This document shows positions 45,359 through 55,524 of a stretch of DNA of 64,000 nt, piece after piece; the stretch's first letter is position 1, and the number at the start of each line of letters is the position of its first letter. Origin of the DNA: Pseudomonadota bacterium (GTDB lineage Bacteria; Desulfobacterota; Binatia; Binatales; Binataceae). Below the pieces are notes generated by a model. That model saw nothing but the letters and a program-made list of their open reading frames with translations. It was not told where the DNA came from and ran no database searches. Both the position numbers and the translations under genes were made by a program. Location: the NCBI GenBank assembly GCA_021323945.1, contig JAJPKA010000020.1:744001-808000 (forward strand), read 5' to 3'.

Positions 45359-45446
45359 AGTTCCCCCAATCCGAAGGCAGAGGCCCCAGGCAGATCTCAA
45401 ACGAGCGCCGCGCCCCTGGCGATCGGTGCAAAAGTTCGATGATTTT

Positions 45447-45899
45447 TCAGAAGGCCGTCCGCAGCGGAGGAGCTCGCGCCAGCGAATCGAATTCGCTTTG
45501 CGTTGGATCAATCGGAAAGTCGACCAGAGTTACCCAGCCGACACAGATCGCCACTACGAGGAGCTGATGGGTAAGCTGGATGGCGGGGACAGGAATTACG
45601 AAGTGCCAATGTCCATTGCTATCATGATGCTGCGATTGATGGCGGTGTCCGGCCGAGGCCCCGATTCTGTCCGGGTTCGGGTTGGAGTCCTGATGGTGGG
45701 GATTATGGCCAGTCAGTCGACTGAAGTCTCGCTTGCTGCTTTCCAGATGAGCATGCGCACTGTGACTCACAGGATGTCTGTGCCAAATCAGGCGACCAGT
45801 TCCGAAACTGGAACCCGCATACAGCAGCAATAGGTCTGCTGGACGCGGTGTGCGGTAGGTTGCTAACCAATACCTGCACCGTCTGCTAAGCGCTTTCAC
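45447..45899 (-). CDS. His-rich small membrane-associated protein
   Basis: 150 residues, not recognised as a named family. About 15 His are concentrated in the middle (HRHPVSHSAHAH, GHNPHHQD, GHRHQSQHHDSNGHWHF), flanked by hydrophobic segments (ADLLLLYAG and LLVVAICVGWVTLVDF). The His clusters suggest binding of Ni, Co, Zn or Cu. Start is a GTG that overlaps the stop of the preceding small gene (GTGA). It lies 88 bases upstream of the TonB-dependent receptor. Confidence 0.6.
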   Translation of the reverse strand: MKALSRRCRYWLATYRTPRPADLLLLYAGSSFGTGRLIWHRHPVSHSAHAHLESSKRDFSRLTGHNPHHQDSNPNPDRIGASAGHRHQSQHHDSNGHWHFVIPVPAIQLTHQLLVVAICVGWVTLVDFPIDPTQSEFDSLARAPPLRTAF

Positions 45900-46078
45900 T
45901 TCCTCACCAACTGGCGCACGGCTGAAGCCTTGGAGGTTGGAGCGGATCGTTCCGCCAACAGAACAGCAGCAAGGACGGCCAGGATCAAGGCCGTGGCCAG
46001 GCGGGATCGGCCGTGGCCATTCGTGACCGGAAAATCAGCGACAAGCGGATGCATCAGGTCCAAAAAACGATCTGACAA
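45896..46078 (-). CDS. Small single-helix protein
   Basis: 60 residues with one likely membrane helix (RLATALILAVLAAVLLAE) and a C-terminal basic tail. No family recognised. Its stop codon overlaps the start of the His-rich gene, which is the main support for it being real. It would be the first gene of the metal-uptake-like operon. Confidence 0.45.
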   Translation of the reverse strand: MSDRFLDLMHPLVADFPVTNGHGRSRLATALILAVLAAVLLAERSAPTSKASAVRQLVRK

Positions 46079-46135
46079 GCAACGCGCGTGTCAGCTATCT
46101 GAGTCGCTTCAGGTGCTGTGCCGCTTGAAGCAGTT

Positions 46136-47470
46136 TTAAGTACCTGCCATTTGGGGCCGTCTGTCAGGCCGCTCGTCAAATTGGCCCAGTACCAGATCCT
46201 TCACCGTTATTTTGCTAAGAGTTTGCTGCTCGGCGGCAGCCAGCGTTCTCAGCACAGCCCAAATGCGTTCATCTCCATTTGTGGCAGGGATTCGCATGAA
46301 TTGTTCGAAGACTTCGGCGAGTGTCAGAACTGAGGAATCGCGAGCCAGAAAAAGTCCCGATTTCGATGCCGGCGAATTATCATTCACTTCCACAATTACC
46401 CCCGCACGTTCGAGCTCATCGATAATCGGTCGCAGTATTGCTGCGGGCGCGTCCAGCTCTGCTGCCAGGCTCTCGAGCGTACAGGCCGGCGCGTTACGGG
46501 ATAGCGCTCGCTCTGCGGTCCGAAAGACAGTCAGTAATATCGCGGTCCTGACAAAAGCGGGGGAGCGGTAGTCGAGCGAGAAACTAGGTTCAGTACCCTG
46601 AGCCGCGGCGGCAAGTTCGGCTCCTGCGAGTACGGTTGTCCAGGCGATATAGATCCAGGTGAGGAGAATTGGCACCGAGGCAAGTGCTCCATAAATGGCT
46701 TCATAGCGGCCCGCGCTCACCTGGAACTTAATGTAAGCCCATTGTCCAATCTCGAGCACGATAGCCGCCACCAATCCCCCCAGCGCCGCACAGTCCCATC
46801 GCACTCTTCGATTGGGAAAAAACAGATATAGGAAGGAAAAACCGACCCACACCGGCAAGGTAGCGGCGATCCATCCCAACCCTGGCAGGTGCGGTAGGTT
46901 AGCGGCGAAACCGCTCTTTACTGATACTGCCACCGCCAGCAGTACCGGCATCGTAAAGGTGATACTTAGATAGTCAGTGAATTTGCGTAGCCACGTTCTT
47001 TCGTTGGGCACATTGAAGATGGTATTCAACGCGCGTTCGATAGTGCTGAGCGTCAACAGCACCGTAATCAGTAAGCTGGCGCCGCCCACGGTGCCGAGCG
47101 TTGCCGCATTGATTCGACCTACGTACTCCAGGATGTGGTTAGTCAACTCCGATGATTGGATGGCCAGGTATTGCTCGATCACCGGCTTGATCGCGTCGGT
47201 CCCGATCAGCCCTTTGACGGCGGAAAGCGCGACAGCGAGAATCGGTACCAACGACAGACTGAAAGTATAAGTCAGCGCCGACGCCCACAGCGTATCGTTA
47301 TGATTTTTAAAACCGACGACCGCGGCGCGAACGATCCCGAGTAAGCCACGATGGGTTAGCCGCTCGAGCCGCTCCAAATCAGCCTTGGCACGTTCCGCCG
47401 ACAGACGGCGGTAAAGCAGCTGACCAAGAGTGTGACTCTGGCTGGGCTGTTGGTCAGAGTTCGGCGGCAT
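46136..47470 (-). CDS. YihY/BrkB-family inner-membrane protein
   Basis: 444 residues: six membrane helices (about 50-310, with YTFSLSLVPILAVALSAVKG and AIVLEIGQWAYIKFQV) and a C-terminal soluble winged-helix-like domain (LESLAAELDAPAAILRPIID, then FLARDSSVLTLAEVFEQFMR). The family was once misnamed ribonuclease BN; its role is unclear, and links to envelope lipid homeostasis (AsmA-like/TamB context) have been proposed. It is 17 bases downstream of the tamB stop, so it may be cotranscribed. Confidence 0.9.
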   Translation of the reverse strand: MPPNSDQQPSQSHTLGQLLYRRLSAERAKADLERLERLTHRGLLGIVRAAVVGFKNHNDTLWASALTYTFSLSLVPILAVALSAVKGLIGTDAIKPVIEQYLAIQSSELTNHILEYVGRINAATLGTVGGASLLITVLLTLSTIERALNTIFNVPNERTWLRKFTDYLSITFTMPVLLAVAVSVKSGFAANLPHLPGLGWIAATLPVWVGFSFLYLFFPNRRVRWDCAALGGLVAAIVLEIGQWAYIKFQVSAGRYEAIYGALASVPILLTWIYIAWTTVLAGAELAAAAQGTEPSFSLDYRSPAFVRTAILLTVFRTAERALSRNAPACTLESLAAELDAPAAILRPIIDELERAGVIVEVNDNSPASKSGLFLARDSSVLTLAEVFEQFMRIPATNGDERIWAVLRTLAAAEQQTLSKITVKDLVLGQFDERPDRRPQMAGT

Positions 47471-47487
47471 GCTGGCTTCCTTTTAGC

Positions 47488-50400
47488 TCAGTATTGCTTG
47501 ACCAGGTTCAGGTCGATCTCGTGAGAACCATCAGCGGCGCTGCTGGTTGTAATTGACAGCCACGGCAGGAGGAAATATTGGATGGAAATTTTCTGACCTC
47601 GGCTGCCTCCGATCGACTGAGAAGCTGAAACATAAGTATTTTCGCCGAGATAGCGTCCGATACCGAGCGCCGGTCCGCCTGAGCTGGCCTGGCTTAAGGT
47701 TATTCCCAGTTGCTGAAGCCCCATTGAACTAGCCACGGCCTGACCAAGTTGTTGAGCGGCAATGCCAGTCGCCATCTTGGTCGCCTGTTGTTGCAGGCTT
47801 GCCTGTTGACCTTGGCCGAGTGCGTCCATGGTTTTGCCGAAGAGTATCAACGACAGAATGTCGGCTTGCGGAAGATCTGGTTGGCTTTTGAGTTGCAGCG
47901 TGGGTTTGCTTGCGGTACCACCCACCATGAGATCCACTATGTAGTTGGTAACGCGATACTCAGCATCTATATCCAGACTGGGATCGATCTTGCGCCCCCC
48001 GGTGAAACTAAAGATGCCAGTCTTCAGCGTAAACTGCCGATTATAGTAGTCGATCCATCCCCGTACTGTACGTATCTCACCGGCGAGTCGTATCGGGCCT
48101 CCGGGTTCCTTCTCCACATCGAGGCTACCCTCAAGTTCGGCAGCGGCGTTCGGATGCCTAATCCAGGTATTGCGATGGATGAGCACAGATATCTTCATCG
48201 CCAGGCTGTTGAAGGTCGAAGTCTGACGCGGAGCTGCGGGTGGTGGGAGCTTCGGCGAATTGGCGACCGGAAAGCGGTTTGTTGGTGTGCGGACGTCCTC
48301 ACCCGGTTCGATCACTTGTATTGTGTTGTCGGGCGAAAGGTCGGAGGTCGCGCTCAAAAACGATATGTCGGGCTGGATAACTCCACGGAGCACCTCGAGC
48401 TGACCCTGCAGTCGAGGATTACTTACAGTGCCGTCTGCAGAGAGATAGCCTCCAATCCTCGCGGCGTATTGGTCGGTGTTGATTGCAGGCCACTGGTGAA
48501 AGTTTAGATTGATACTCAGTCGGTCTGGCGCATATTGCGCCAGACCGACGAAACCATTACCGCTTATGCTCCCGCCGCCCGAAACCGCTCGCAGCACCCG
48601 AATCTGCACGGCACTCGGCTCGAGCCCAATGATTAGTTGAGCTTCGGAGATGGTTATGCCGAGTGGTACAATCTTGCCCGCAACATCGCGCAGCTCGATT
48701 GATCCGTTCGGCTCGGGCTGCCTAAGGTCACCGTGGAGGCGCAAATTCACCAAGGCGTTGCCCTGCAGGTGTTGCAGCTGGTCGGGAAACAGGTTGCCAA
48801 GTTCTGTCAGGCTCAGCCTTGTCGAATTGACTGCGACATCGAGTGTGTTGCCGATTCTGGTTCTGATCCCGTTATTCCAATGCAGACTAACTGGGAGAGA
48901 GCCTTTCGCCGTCAGCCGACTTGACGCGCTCTGCTCGATTAGAATGTCGAATGAGACCTCGTTACTTCTATAATCCGCCGTTGCAATAAGGTCACCAACC
49001 GGCTGGGAGCTGACAGCCAAGTGCACTGCCTGCAAAGCAAAGTTTATCAGCGGCGCTGCAGCGTTTCCTGTGATCCGCAACCTCGCGGACACGGTGCCGT
49101 GAACGCTGCGTAATCGGGGGGCTAGCGGTCCGAGTGTTCCGATATCGAACCGATCAAGTTCCACCATAAAATCCTGTTCACCGGCAAGTGCAACCCGCCC
49201 CTCCATCAGCAATTGGCGGCTGCCGCTGCGCATTTTCAGCCGGCCCAATGAAAAACCCTCGCGCTCTCGTTGGTAATTGACCGGGTGTACCAAATGCCAG
49301 GTGCCGGTGGGAAGATCCAGTACCAGTTGGGTTAGTTGACCCGATATCGACGGGAGCTGGTAAACGAGATGCGTGGAGACGAGATCTCTGCGTCCGGCGA
49401 GGTCAATCACCTCGACGTTTAAAGTGGCAGCATGCACCCGGCCGGCCGGTGCCTCAAGTGCTATAACTACGGAACGGAGCTTCGGACCCGCCTGGAGCCC
49501 GGTGAAGACTGCCTTAATCTTTCCAGAGGGCGCCCGTGACCCAGTGACCGCCAGCTCATAGTTAGCGAGGCCTTGCTCAAGGGAGTAGCCGGCGGACCGA
49601 ATCGACCTTAATTCGAGAGTGCCCCGCGTCGAAAGAGCTGAGCGGGATCCAACAGCCGTACCGTTAAGGCTGAGTATCCCTGTACCTTTGGTTCTCGCTA
49701 CTGCCAGGAGGTCTTCAATATTCGGTGAACGCAATCTGTAAGTAATGGTTGCAGGCCCGTTGGCTCTTAGCCCGGCGCTCCCGTGAACGTCGAGTGTAGC
49801 CTTGGCGGCTTCGGCATGTAGTTGCTCGATGTCAGCACGATCTTGCGCTATGTGCACCAGAAGAAAGCCTCTGTCGACACGAACCTGACCCACCCGCGAC
49901 GGAGCAATCGTGAGCTTGACTCGGGTATCGAGCGAGCCTTCCTTAAGTCCTCGACCGTCAATCGCCGTAGTGAAATTCAGGTCAGTCAAGGGGCCCTTGA
50001 CGTTAAATCCCGCCTTGCTGATATCGAGATGCTGCGCGGTGAATTGCACTTGATAAACCGGATCAAAGCTAATTTGCGAGTTAGCTTGAGCTATCAATCG
50101 GCCAGCCGGTGCAGCAAGCTTGACAACCAGGTGGGCATTTTTGTTGACCGTATTGCCCGTAAGGTCGAGCGCCCCTAGCTGATATTGTCTGGTCGATAAT
50201 TTTCGGCCGTGCAGCTGGATTTTTGCCGTGCTGGACAGCACATCTGAACCCCTGCCTTCGGCATCAACAGTGGCATTGAGTAGTCCGGCGACACTGCTGG
50301 CGCTGAAAATTTTCTGTAAATTCACATCAGTCAGCTTGAGAGTCGCCGCGTACGGATAAGACTTTTGTGTGAGATCGGCGTTGACGATGCCATCCAGCCT

Positions 50401-51297
50401 CGCATCCCCGCAGTTTAGCGTGATTCGAGTGCGCAGCGAGGTTTCGGGTCCGCGGAACATAACAGTGCCTGTCAAATCCGGCTTGAGTGGAGATGAAGGA
50501 TAAAGTCGCCTGATATCGGCCGCGGCTAATCGATGTAGCCAGAGCTTGACATTAACCGCAGGGACCTGTGCCAACGTGACTTCGCCGCTGAGCGAAATGG
50601 TTGATTGTTGGGTTCGCAAATCAAGATCCCTTAAACGTAGTGCGGGCGGTGAATTCACTCCGGCGTAATCCGCGGCAACCGCAGTATAGAGCACGGGTAT
50701 CTTCGGCCCACTGATCGTGGCCGTAAGGCTGTGAAGCTTGGCTGCTACTCCCAGGCTTGACAAGGTGAGCGACATATCGGCCTTGACTTCGTCGGCGCGA
50801 TAGTTGGGACCGTGCGCGCCGCTGGGCAGGACTTGTAAGTGACCGTTGCTGACTCGCACGGAAGTTAAGGCGATCGTCAGCGCTCGTTCGGTCGACTTGG
50901 TCGATGCCGGTACCTTCTCCGCGAGCGCATCAAGTAGATTCCATTGTCCATTCGCCAGGCGGCTTACCTTGATTTGTGGTGACTCGACGAAAATTCGAAG
51001 CTTGACCTGGCGCCACAGCAAGGGAACAAGCGAGTATTCAAGCGAAAGGCGCGGAATCGACACAATCTGCTTTCCTTGGTGAGACAAGGCGACTTGGTCA
51101 AGTCGAAGACTACCCCAAACCGAACCCTGGATGCGGCCGATGCTCAGGGTGCCGCGGTAAGTTGAGTTTACCAATGCGACGACCTGGTCGCGCACCAATT
51201 GGTGGAGAAACTGGGTCCGGGCGAGAATCGCCAGCAGAATAACGGCCAATAGCATTAGCCGAAGAATTATGCTGAGCGCGCGGCGCAAAAATCGCAT
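47488..51297 (-). CDS. tamB: TamB-type translocation and assembly protein
   Basis: 1269 residues: one N-terminal membrane anchor (LMLLAVILLAILARTQF), a very long beta-rich periplasmic body of AsmA/TamB type, and the C-terminal DUF490 domain (LQLKSQPDLPQADILSLILF, then ALGIGRYLGENTYVSASQ). TamB is thought to bridge the two membranes as a lipid conduit with TamA. It lies 67 bases downstream of the tamA gene on the same strand, an order seen widely. Confidence 0.93.
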   Translation of the reverse strand: MRFLRRALSIILRLMLLAVILLAILARTQFLHQLVRDQVVALVNSTYRGTLSIGRIQGSVWGSLRLDQVALSHQGKQIVSIPRLSLEYSLVPLLWRQVKLRIFVESPQIKVSRLANGQWNLLDALAEKVPASTKSTERALTIALTSVRVSNGHLQVLPSGAHGPNYRADEVKADMSLTLSSLGVAAKLHSLTATISGPKIPVLYTAVAADYAGVNSPPALRLRDLDLRTQQSTISLSGEVTLAQVPAVNVKLWLHRLAAADIRRLYPSSPLKPDLTGTVMFRGPETSLRTRITLNCGDARLDGIVNADLTQKSYPYAATLKLTDVNLQKIFSASSVAGLLNATVDAEGRGSDVLSSTAKIQLHGRKLSTRQYQLGALDLTGNTVNKNAHLVVKLAAPAGRLIAQANSQISFDPVYQVQFTAQHLDISKAGFNVKGPLTDLNFTTAIDGRGLKEGSLDTRVKLTIAPSRVGQVRVDRGFLLVHIAQDRADIEQLHAEAAKATLDVHGSAGLRANGPATITYRLRSPNIEDLLAVARTKGTGILSLNGTAVGSRSALSTRGTLELRSIRSAGYSLEQGLANYELAVTGSRAPSGKIKAVFTGLQAGPKLRSVVIALEAPAGRVHAATLNVEVIDLAGRRDLVSTHLVYQLPSISGQLTQLVLDLPTGTWHLVHPVNYQREREGFSLGRLKMRSGSRQLLMEGRVALAGEQDFMVELDRFDIGTLGPLAPRLRSVHGTVSARLRITGNAAAPLINFALQAVHLAVSSQPVGDLIATADYRSNEVSFDILIEQSASSRLTAKGSLPVSLHWNNGIRTRIGNTLDVAVNSTRLSLTELGNLFPDQLQHLQGNALVNLRLHGDLRQPEPNGSIELRDVAGKIVPLGITISEAQLIIGLEPSAVQIRVLRAVSGGGSISGNGFVGLAQYAPDRLSINLNFHQWPAINTDQYAARIGGYLSADGTVSNPRLQGQLEVLRGVIQPDISFLSATSDLSPDNTIQVIEPGEDVRTPTNRFPVANSPKLPPPAAPRQTSTFNSLAMKISVLIHRNTWIRHPNAAAELEGSLDVEKEPGGPIRLAGEIRTVRGWIDYYNRQFTLKTGIFSFTGGRKIDPSLDIDAEYRVTNYIVDLMVGGTASKPTLQLKSQPDLPQADILSLILFGKTMDALGQGQQASLQQQATKMATGIAAQQLGQAVASSMGLQQLGITLSQASSGGPALGIGRYLGENTYVSASQSIGGSRGQKISIQYFLLPWLSITTSSAADGSHEIDLNLVKQY

Positions 51298-51364
51298 CTT
51301 GGATTGCCTATTTGTGTGCTAAACGCAGGATCGTCGGTTTGAAGGAGCACGCGCCGTTGTCGAT

Positions 51365-53182
51365 TTAAAACCATTGGCCAATGCTGAAATACACCTGCCA
51401 ATGGTTATCGCCCCGCGGTGTCTTGGTTGGCATACCCAAGTCGATAAGCACTGGACCCACTGGCGTCGACAAGCCTAAGCCGGGACCAAAGCCACACTGC
51501 AGCGCATCAACCGGGACCCGGTACGAGTGAGTCGACACCTGGCCGCAATCAAAGAAAAGGGATCCGTTGATCTTCCAAAACAGCGGGCGTCGTAGTTCGA
51601 GTGATCCTTCAACCAGACTGACACCGCCGAGGGGCTGATTGGCGAGACTCAGAGGACCTATGCGACGCAGGCCGTATCCTCGCACACTGCCTTCGCCCCC
51701 CGAATAAAATCGCTCTGAGAGTGGGATGTCGCGAATCGAGCCGTAAGAATGTTCGAAACCCAGTTTAAGGCGCTCCGCGAGGACAGTCTGCCACCCCAAT
51801 AAGTGGTACTTGCGAATTTCGCCAAGTGCGCGCCAGTAGCGATAGTCACTGCCCAACACATGGCTGGCGGTGCTCGCATAGAATGTAGCTATCTCACCGT
51901 GTTGCGGGTTAAACGGATCTTCGGTGTTGTTCCAGACCAGCTGCCCAAAAGGACCCGACAGGATACCCTGGCGCCGTACGCCGCCAATCGCATCGATGGT
52001 CTGCGGGTTGAGCGAATAAAACCGGAGATCGGCGAGGCGCCAGCCAACAGTACCGGTCAGCTGGGGAAGGAACTGATAACTAAGATGCGGCTCGATCTGA
52101 GCAGCATTGAGACTGTACGTTTGATAAACTTCCTGCCACAGGTTTGCTTCTGCGACAAAAGTTGATTGCTCCGAGAACAAAAACGGTTGCAGCAGTTTCA
52201 AGTCAACCGTGCTCACGACGTTTGAATATTGAGCCAGGAAACTTAGCCGTCGGCCGCCACCGATGAAGTTGTAGTTGTCCCACTGCACGCCGACATTGAA
52301 TTGACTCTCCGTGTTATAACCCAAGCCGAGATTAACCGAACGTTTGGGCTTTTCCTGGACCTTTATTTCGATCGGGACCACATGAGGATCGGCGGGATTG
52401 GTTTGTGGAATAAACTCAACTGCGCGGAACAGGTTTAATCCTACAATCTTGGTGCGCGATTCAGCCAATTTAGTCGAGTCGAACATTTGACCGCGCTTGT
52501 ACGTGAGTTCGCGCAACACAAGTTGCGGCGATATCTTCCTGGTGCCGAGCACGGTGGTGCGACCGAAGACGCCGTAATTGCCGGTCCTTACTGAATACCA
52601 AATATAGGCCTTGCGCGGTCCGACAAAGACCTGTGCGCGCCGCTCGACGCGTGCCCGTGCGTAGCCATGGCGCATGTAGAGGTCCATCAACTGCGTTTCG
52701 CCCGATTCATAGGCGTTCTGGTTAAAGATGTCTCCCTGTTTGAGGGGCAGTTTGAAAGATGGCTCAAGCGATCTTGGCGGTGGTCCCGGTCCTTTTACAG
52801 ATACCTCGACACTACTCACCTTGACCGGCTCTCCTTCGTTAATGGAAATTTTGGCATTCACAAGCTGGTGCTCGATCGTGAGGCGGTAACTAACGCGTGC
52901 ATCATAGTAACCGTGCACACGGTAGAATTGGCGAATTTGGCCTACATCGCCTTTAAACCTGACTGGGTTAAACGCTGGACGCCGCTTCCAGAACTCGTAG
53001 GCCGGTCGCGTCTTGGTCTGCATCACCGCCGACAAGTCGGCGTCGGAAAAATGCTGATTACCTGTAATGGTAATCGCTCCGACCTGGTAATGGGCCGCAG
53101 AATCGAGCGTACCGAGAGCAGCCGCGTAAGCAGGGGCAGGACTCAGGCCCAAACCTACCGCCAGGAGCAATCGCATGAGCAT
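51365..53182 (-). CDS. tamA: TamA-type Omp85 outer-membrane protein
   Basis: 605 residues: signal peptide (to about 20), three POTRA-like repeats (about 30-290; first ITITGNQHFSDADLSAVM), and an Omp85 barrel with the diagnostic YSGGEGSVRGYGLRRIGPL and the C-terminal FSIGQWF. It is the outer-membrane partner of TamB and is shorter than BamA. Two close ATGs (53182 and 53176) are possible starts. Confidence 0.92.
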   Translation of the reverse strand: MLMRLLLAVGLGLSPAPAYAAALGTLDSAAHYQVGAITITGNQHFSDADLSAVMQTKTRPAYEFWKRRPAFNPVRFKGDVGQIRQFYRVHGYYDARVSYRLTIEHQLVNAKISINEGEPVKVSSVEVSVKGPGPPPRSLEPSFKLPLKQGDIFNQNAYESGETQLMDLYMRHGYARARVERRAQVFVGPRKAYIWYSVRTGNYGVFGRTTVLGTRKISPQLVLRELTYKRGQMFDSTKLAESRTKIVGLNLFRAVEFIPQTNPADPHVVPIEIKVQEKPKRSVNLGLGYNTESQFNVGVQWDNYNFIGGGRRLSFLAQYSNVVSTVDLKLLQPFLFSEQSTFVAEANLWQEVYQTYSLNAAQIEPHLSYQFLPQLTGTVGWRLADLRFYSLNPQTIDAIGGVRRQGILSGPFGQLVWNNTEDPFNPQHGEIATFYASTASHVLGSDYRYWRALGEIRKYHLLGWQTVLAERLKLGFEHSYGSIRDIPLSERFYSGGEGSVRGYGLRRIGPLSLANQPLGGVSLVEGSLELRRPLFWKINGSLFFDCGQVSTHSYRVPVDALQCGFGPGLGLSTPVGPVLIDLGMPTKTPRGDNHWQVYFSIGQWF

Positions 53183-53415
53183 TTTGACTGAAGGAACAGC
53201 CGCAAGGTCGAGTATGAATTAGCCTGACATCTCCCAAAACGACCACGCTTCAATCCATAATCTTTACAGTCATCAATCTTAATGTGACCCCCGAACCTAT
53301 GGAACGAATTAGTGGAAAGATGGCGGGTGCCCCTAAATTCGCACATCTGGCGATCAGTTATCATCTTCTACTCCCAGATCCCGACTCGGTTGAGCAGTTG
53401 TGTTACAGTGGCCGT

Positions 53416-53844
53416 ATGCCACGCCCACAATGTCCGCCAATTGCTGCTGACGTGATCGTCGAAGTCGGCCCTCAGATCGTGCTGATCGAACGGAAGAATT
53501 TTCCGTTTGGTTGGGCAATTCCTGGCGGCTTCGTCGATTTTGGCGAAACGGTTGAGCAAGCTGCGGTCCGCGAGGTTCGCGAGGAAGTCTCGCTCGACGT
53601 AGAATTACGGGCTCTCCTGGGCGTCTACTCCAGACCCGACCGTGACCCTCGCGGGCACACGATCACCGTCGTTTATATCGGCCGCGCACTGGGCACACCA
53701 ATTGCTGCCGACGATGCTCAACGTGTCGGTGTCTTCTCGCCTGAGCAGCTGCCTTCACCATTGGCATTCGATCATGCGGAAATTCTTGCTGACTACTTGA
53801 AGTTTATAAAAACTGGCCAATTACCGACACCTTGGCGACGTTAA
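53416..53844 (+). CDS. NUDIX hydrolase
   Basis: 142 residues with a complete NUDIX box ([20 protein letters not shown], then EV) and the family start [11 protein letters not shown]. Hydrolyses nucleoside diphosphates linked to another moiety; the [10 protein letters not shown] segment is typical of the ADP-ribose or 8-oxo-dGTP type subgroup, but the substrate cannot be assigned. ATG 53416 is preferred to an upstream opening at 53284 because it fits the family. It is divergent from tamA. Confidence 0.9.
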   Translation: MPRPQCPPIAADVIVEVGPQIVLIERKNFPFGWAIPGGFVDFGETVEQAAVREVREEVSLDVELRALLGVYSRPDRDPRGHTITVVYIGRALGTPIAADDAQRVGVFSPEQLPSPLAFDHAEILADYLKFIKTGQLPTPWRR

Positions 53845-54481
53845 CGATCCTTCGAGCAGCGCTACTCGCAACGGCTCGGTAGCCCCACTTGAGCTCCAAC
53901 GATAAGCACCTTGCATACCGGGCTTCGCCCTTCGTGGCACTCTCTTGTTTTTGGCTTACTTCCATTCGACTCGAAGGAAGGTTGCGCGGCGAATGCTGCC
54001 GTTAATCGCTTAAATTTGAGAAAAGGGCCGAACAATTCGACTCCGAAGGTTTGTGAACCTTAGAGAGAGCAAGTTCGAAATGCGAACTGATCAGGAAAAA
54101 GGCCAGGCAGCCTCAAGCGCCGGACCGAGCTCGCGCCCTTAAATTTGCGTTGAGCCTAGGAAGAGCGGCCTCTTTTATAAATTGTTTCGCCAGTGGCAGT
54201 TCATTTGCTTACGAAAGTTGTCCTCGCCATGTTCGGATGTATTATTCGGAAGCTCAAAGTGTTTTTGCTCGACAACCGCTTTTATAAGAAAAGCTCGGAA
54301 AGTGGTACGCTGCAATTTTCGCCGCCTGTGGTTAGAAGACAGCGTTTGTTGGTCTCGCGGTTTTCGCGCCCAGACACTCAGTTAACCAAGTCGTCACATC
54401 AGTTTTCGCAACACCTCGATTTTGCCCCGGAGACTCCGACCATCGCAAAGCGGGAATAAAGTCTGAGAGGAGAATAACTCT
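53845..54481. other. Intergenic stretch after the NUDIX gene
   Basis: 637 bases without a well-supported gene. An 88-codon frame from a GTG at 54193 (MAVHLLTKVVLAMFGCIIRK...) has no recognisable family and no good ribosome binding site, so it is left out. A short AAGAG/CTCTT hairpin followed by TTATAAA near 54160-54180 is too weak to call. Confidence 0.4.
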
Positions 54482-54874
54482 ATGCTATCAGCCACAGAAG
54501 CGATCATCTTGGAGAGTCGGTTACTCAGATTCTCGACCGCTGCTTCTATCGCCTTTGCCATGCTGCTGATCACGAGCCCCGCCTTGGCGCAAACCAGCAA
54601 CGAGGCGGCAGAAGGTGCAGGCTTTGTCGCCTGGATCCTCGTTGGCTTAATCGGAGGTTACCTTGCCAGCCGCGTGGTCAATAAGCGTGGGGAGGGTATG
54701 TTGCGCGATATTATTTTAGGAATCATCGGCGGAATCATTGGAGGAATGATTTTTCGGGCCTTTGGTGGACACGGTGTCACGGGCTTTAATCTGTGGAGCA
54801 TCCTAGTCGCGTTTGTCGGCGGGGTAGTGCTGCTATTGATCTATCATGCTATACGAAGGCCCGCCCGTGCGTAG
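54482..54874 (+). CDS. GlsB/YeaQ/YmgE-family membrane protein with signal peptide
   Basis: 130 residues: an N-terminal hydrophobic signal or anchor ending near LAQTSNEAAEG, then the GlsB/YeaQ core (WILVGLIGGYLASRVVNKRG, ILGIIGGIIGGMIFRAFGG) of three helices. The family (formerly transglycosylase-associated) is often stress-induced; function unclear. AGAGGAG lies nine bases before the ATG. It is a single gene between two gene-poor stretches. Confidence 0.88.
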   Translation: MLSATEAIILESRLLRFSTAASIAFAMLLITSPALAQTSNEAAEGAGFVAWILVGLIGGYLASRVVNKRGEGMLRDIILGIIGGIIGGMIFRAFGGHGVTGFNLWSILVAFVGGVVLLLIYHAIRRPARA

Positions 54875-55524
54875 GTCTGGCTCAGAATACAACAGGTTTT
54901 CACGTAAGTTCCGATGGCTGTGTTGAGGACTTAGGGCGTCCTGCGCCTCAACGCCTGTCCCGCTGGGCGCGGCTGAATCTCGATCCACCATCGCTCCGCG
55001 TTATAGGGCTAGGCGCTGGAAGCTTCGCGGGCCGGACTGGAGAGTTTGCGATGTTTGGGAGGTCAATTCCTGGAAGACAATGTCCTGAGGTGCCAGAATG
55101 ACCTTGGTGAGGCCAAGCAATTTCGGGTTTTCTCCAGGAGTCAAGTTGGCAAGAGTGGAGGCGAAACGGTGCGCCCTTTACCTGAAAGGTGTGGCGCCCT
55201 ATCGGCCACTCGGCCAGGTGGGCATGCGTCGCTTGGATGTTTATATCTTTATATTCCACGTGCGATATTCCACGTGCGGTTGATTGCCGGTCAGGAGCGT
55301 TATCGTTGTCTGCATCAATCGGCTGCGAGCTAGCGGAGCGCCGACCTCCCTAATCTGGTAACGGATTATTCCACCGTCCGCGTAACGCGGCCGACTCATT
55401 ATGTGTTCTCGTTGCTTGAGAGTAGCTTGAGGATCTGCTCTGGCGGTCGAAGGCGTTGGCGGAGCAGCTCGCTGCCCTTCGGCGCCCGCAGCTTGAGCCC
55501 GCAGCGCTGCTGATAAAGGAACTG
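54875..55524. other. Intergenic stretch before the aminotransferase
   Basis: 650 bases without a supported gene. The only structure seen is the 14-base tandem repeat at 55251-55278. Confidence 0.4.
55251..55278. repeat. Tandem 14-base repeat, two copies
   Basis: ATATTCCACGTGCG occurs twice in direct succession. Two copies only; the core CCACGTG is nearly palindromic. It may be chance or a small duplication, and no function is proposed. Confidence 0.6.

Noticed and set aside
45359-45446. A cobalamin riboswitch upstream of the TonB-dependent receptor
   Set aside because: The segment is too short and no B12-box-like sequence was found.
47749-48507. A 252-codon open frame on the plus strand opposite tamB
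   Set aside because: No recognisable family, wholly antisense to a clear TamB C-terminus; long antisense frames are expected at this base composition.
54193-54459. An 88-codon frame with a hydrophobic start
   Set aside because: No ribosome binding site, no family, and poor composition; could not be supported.
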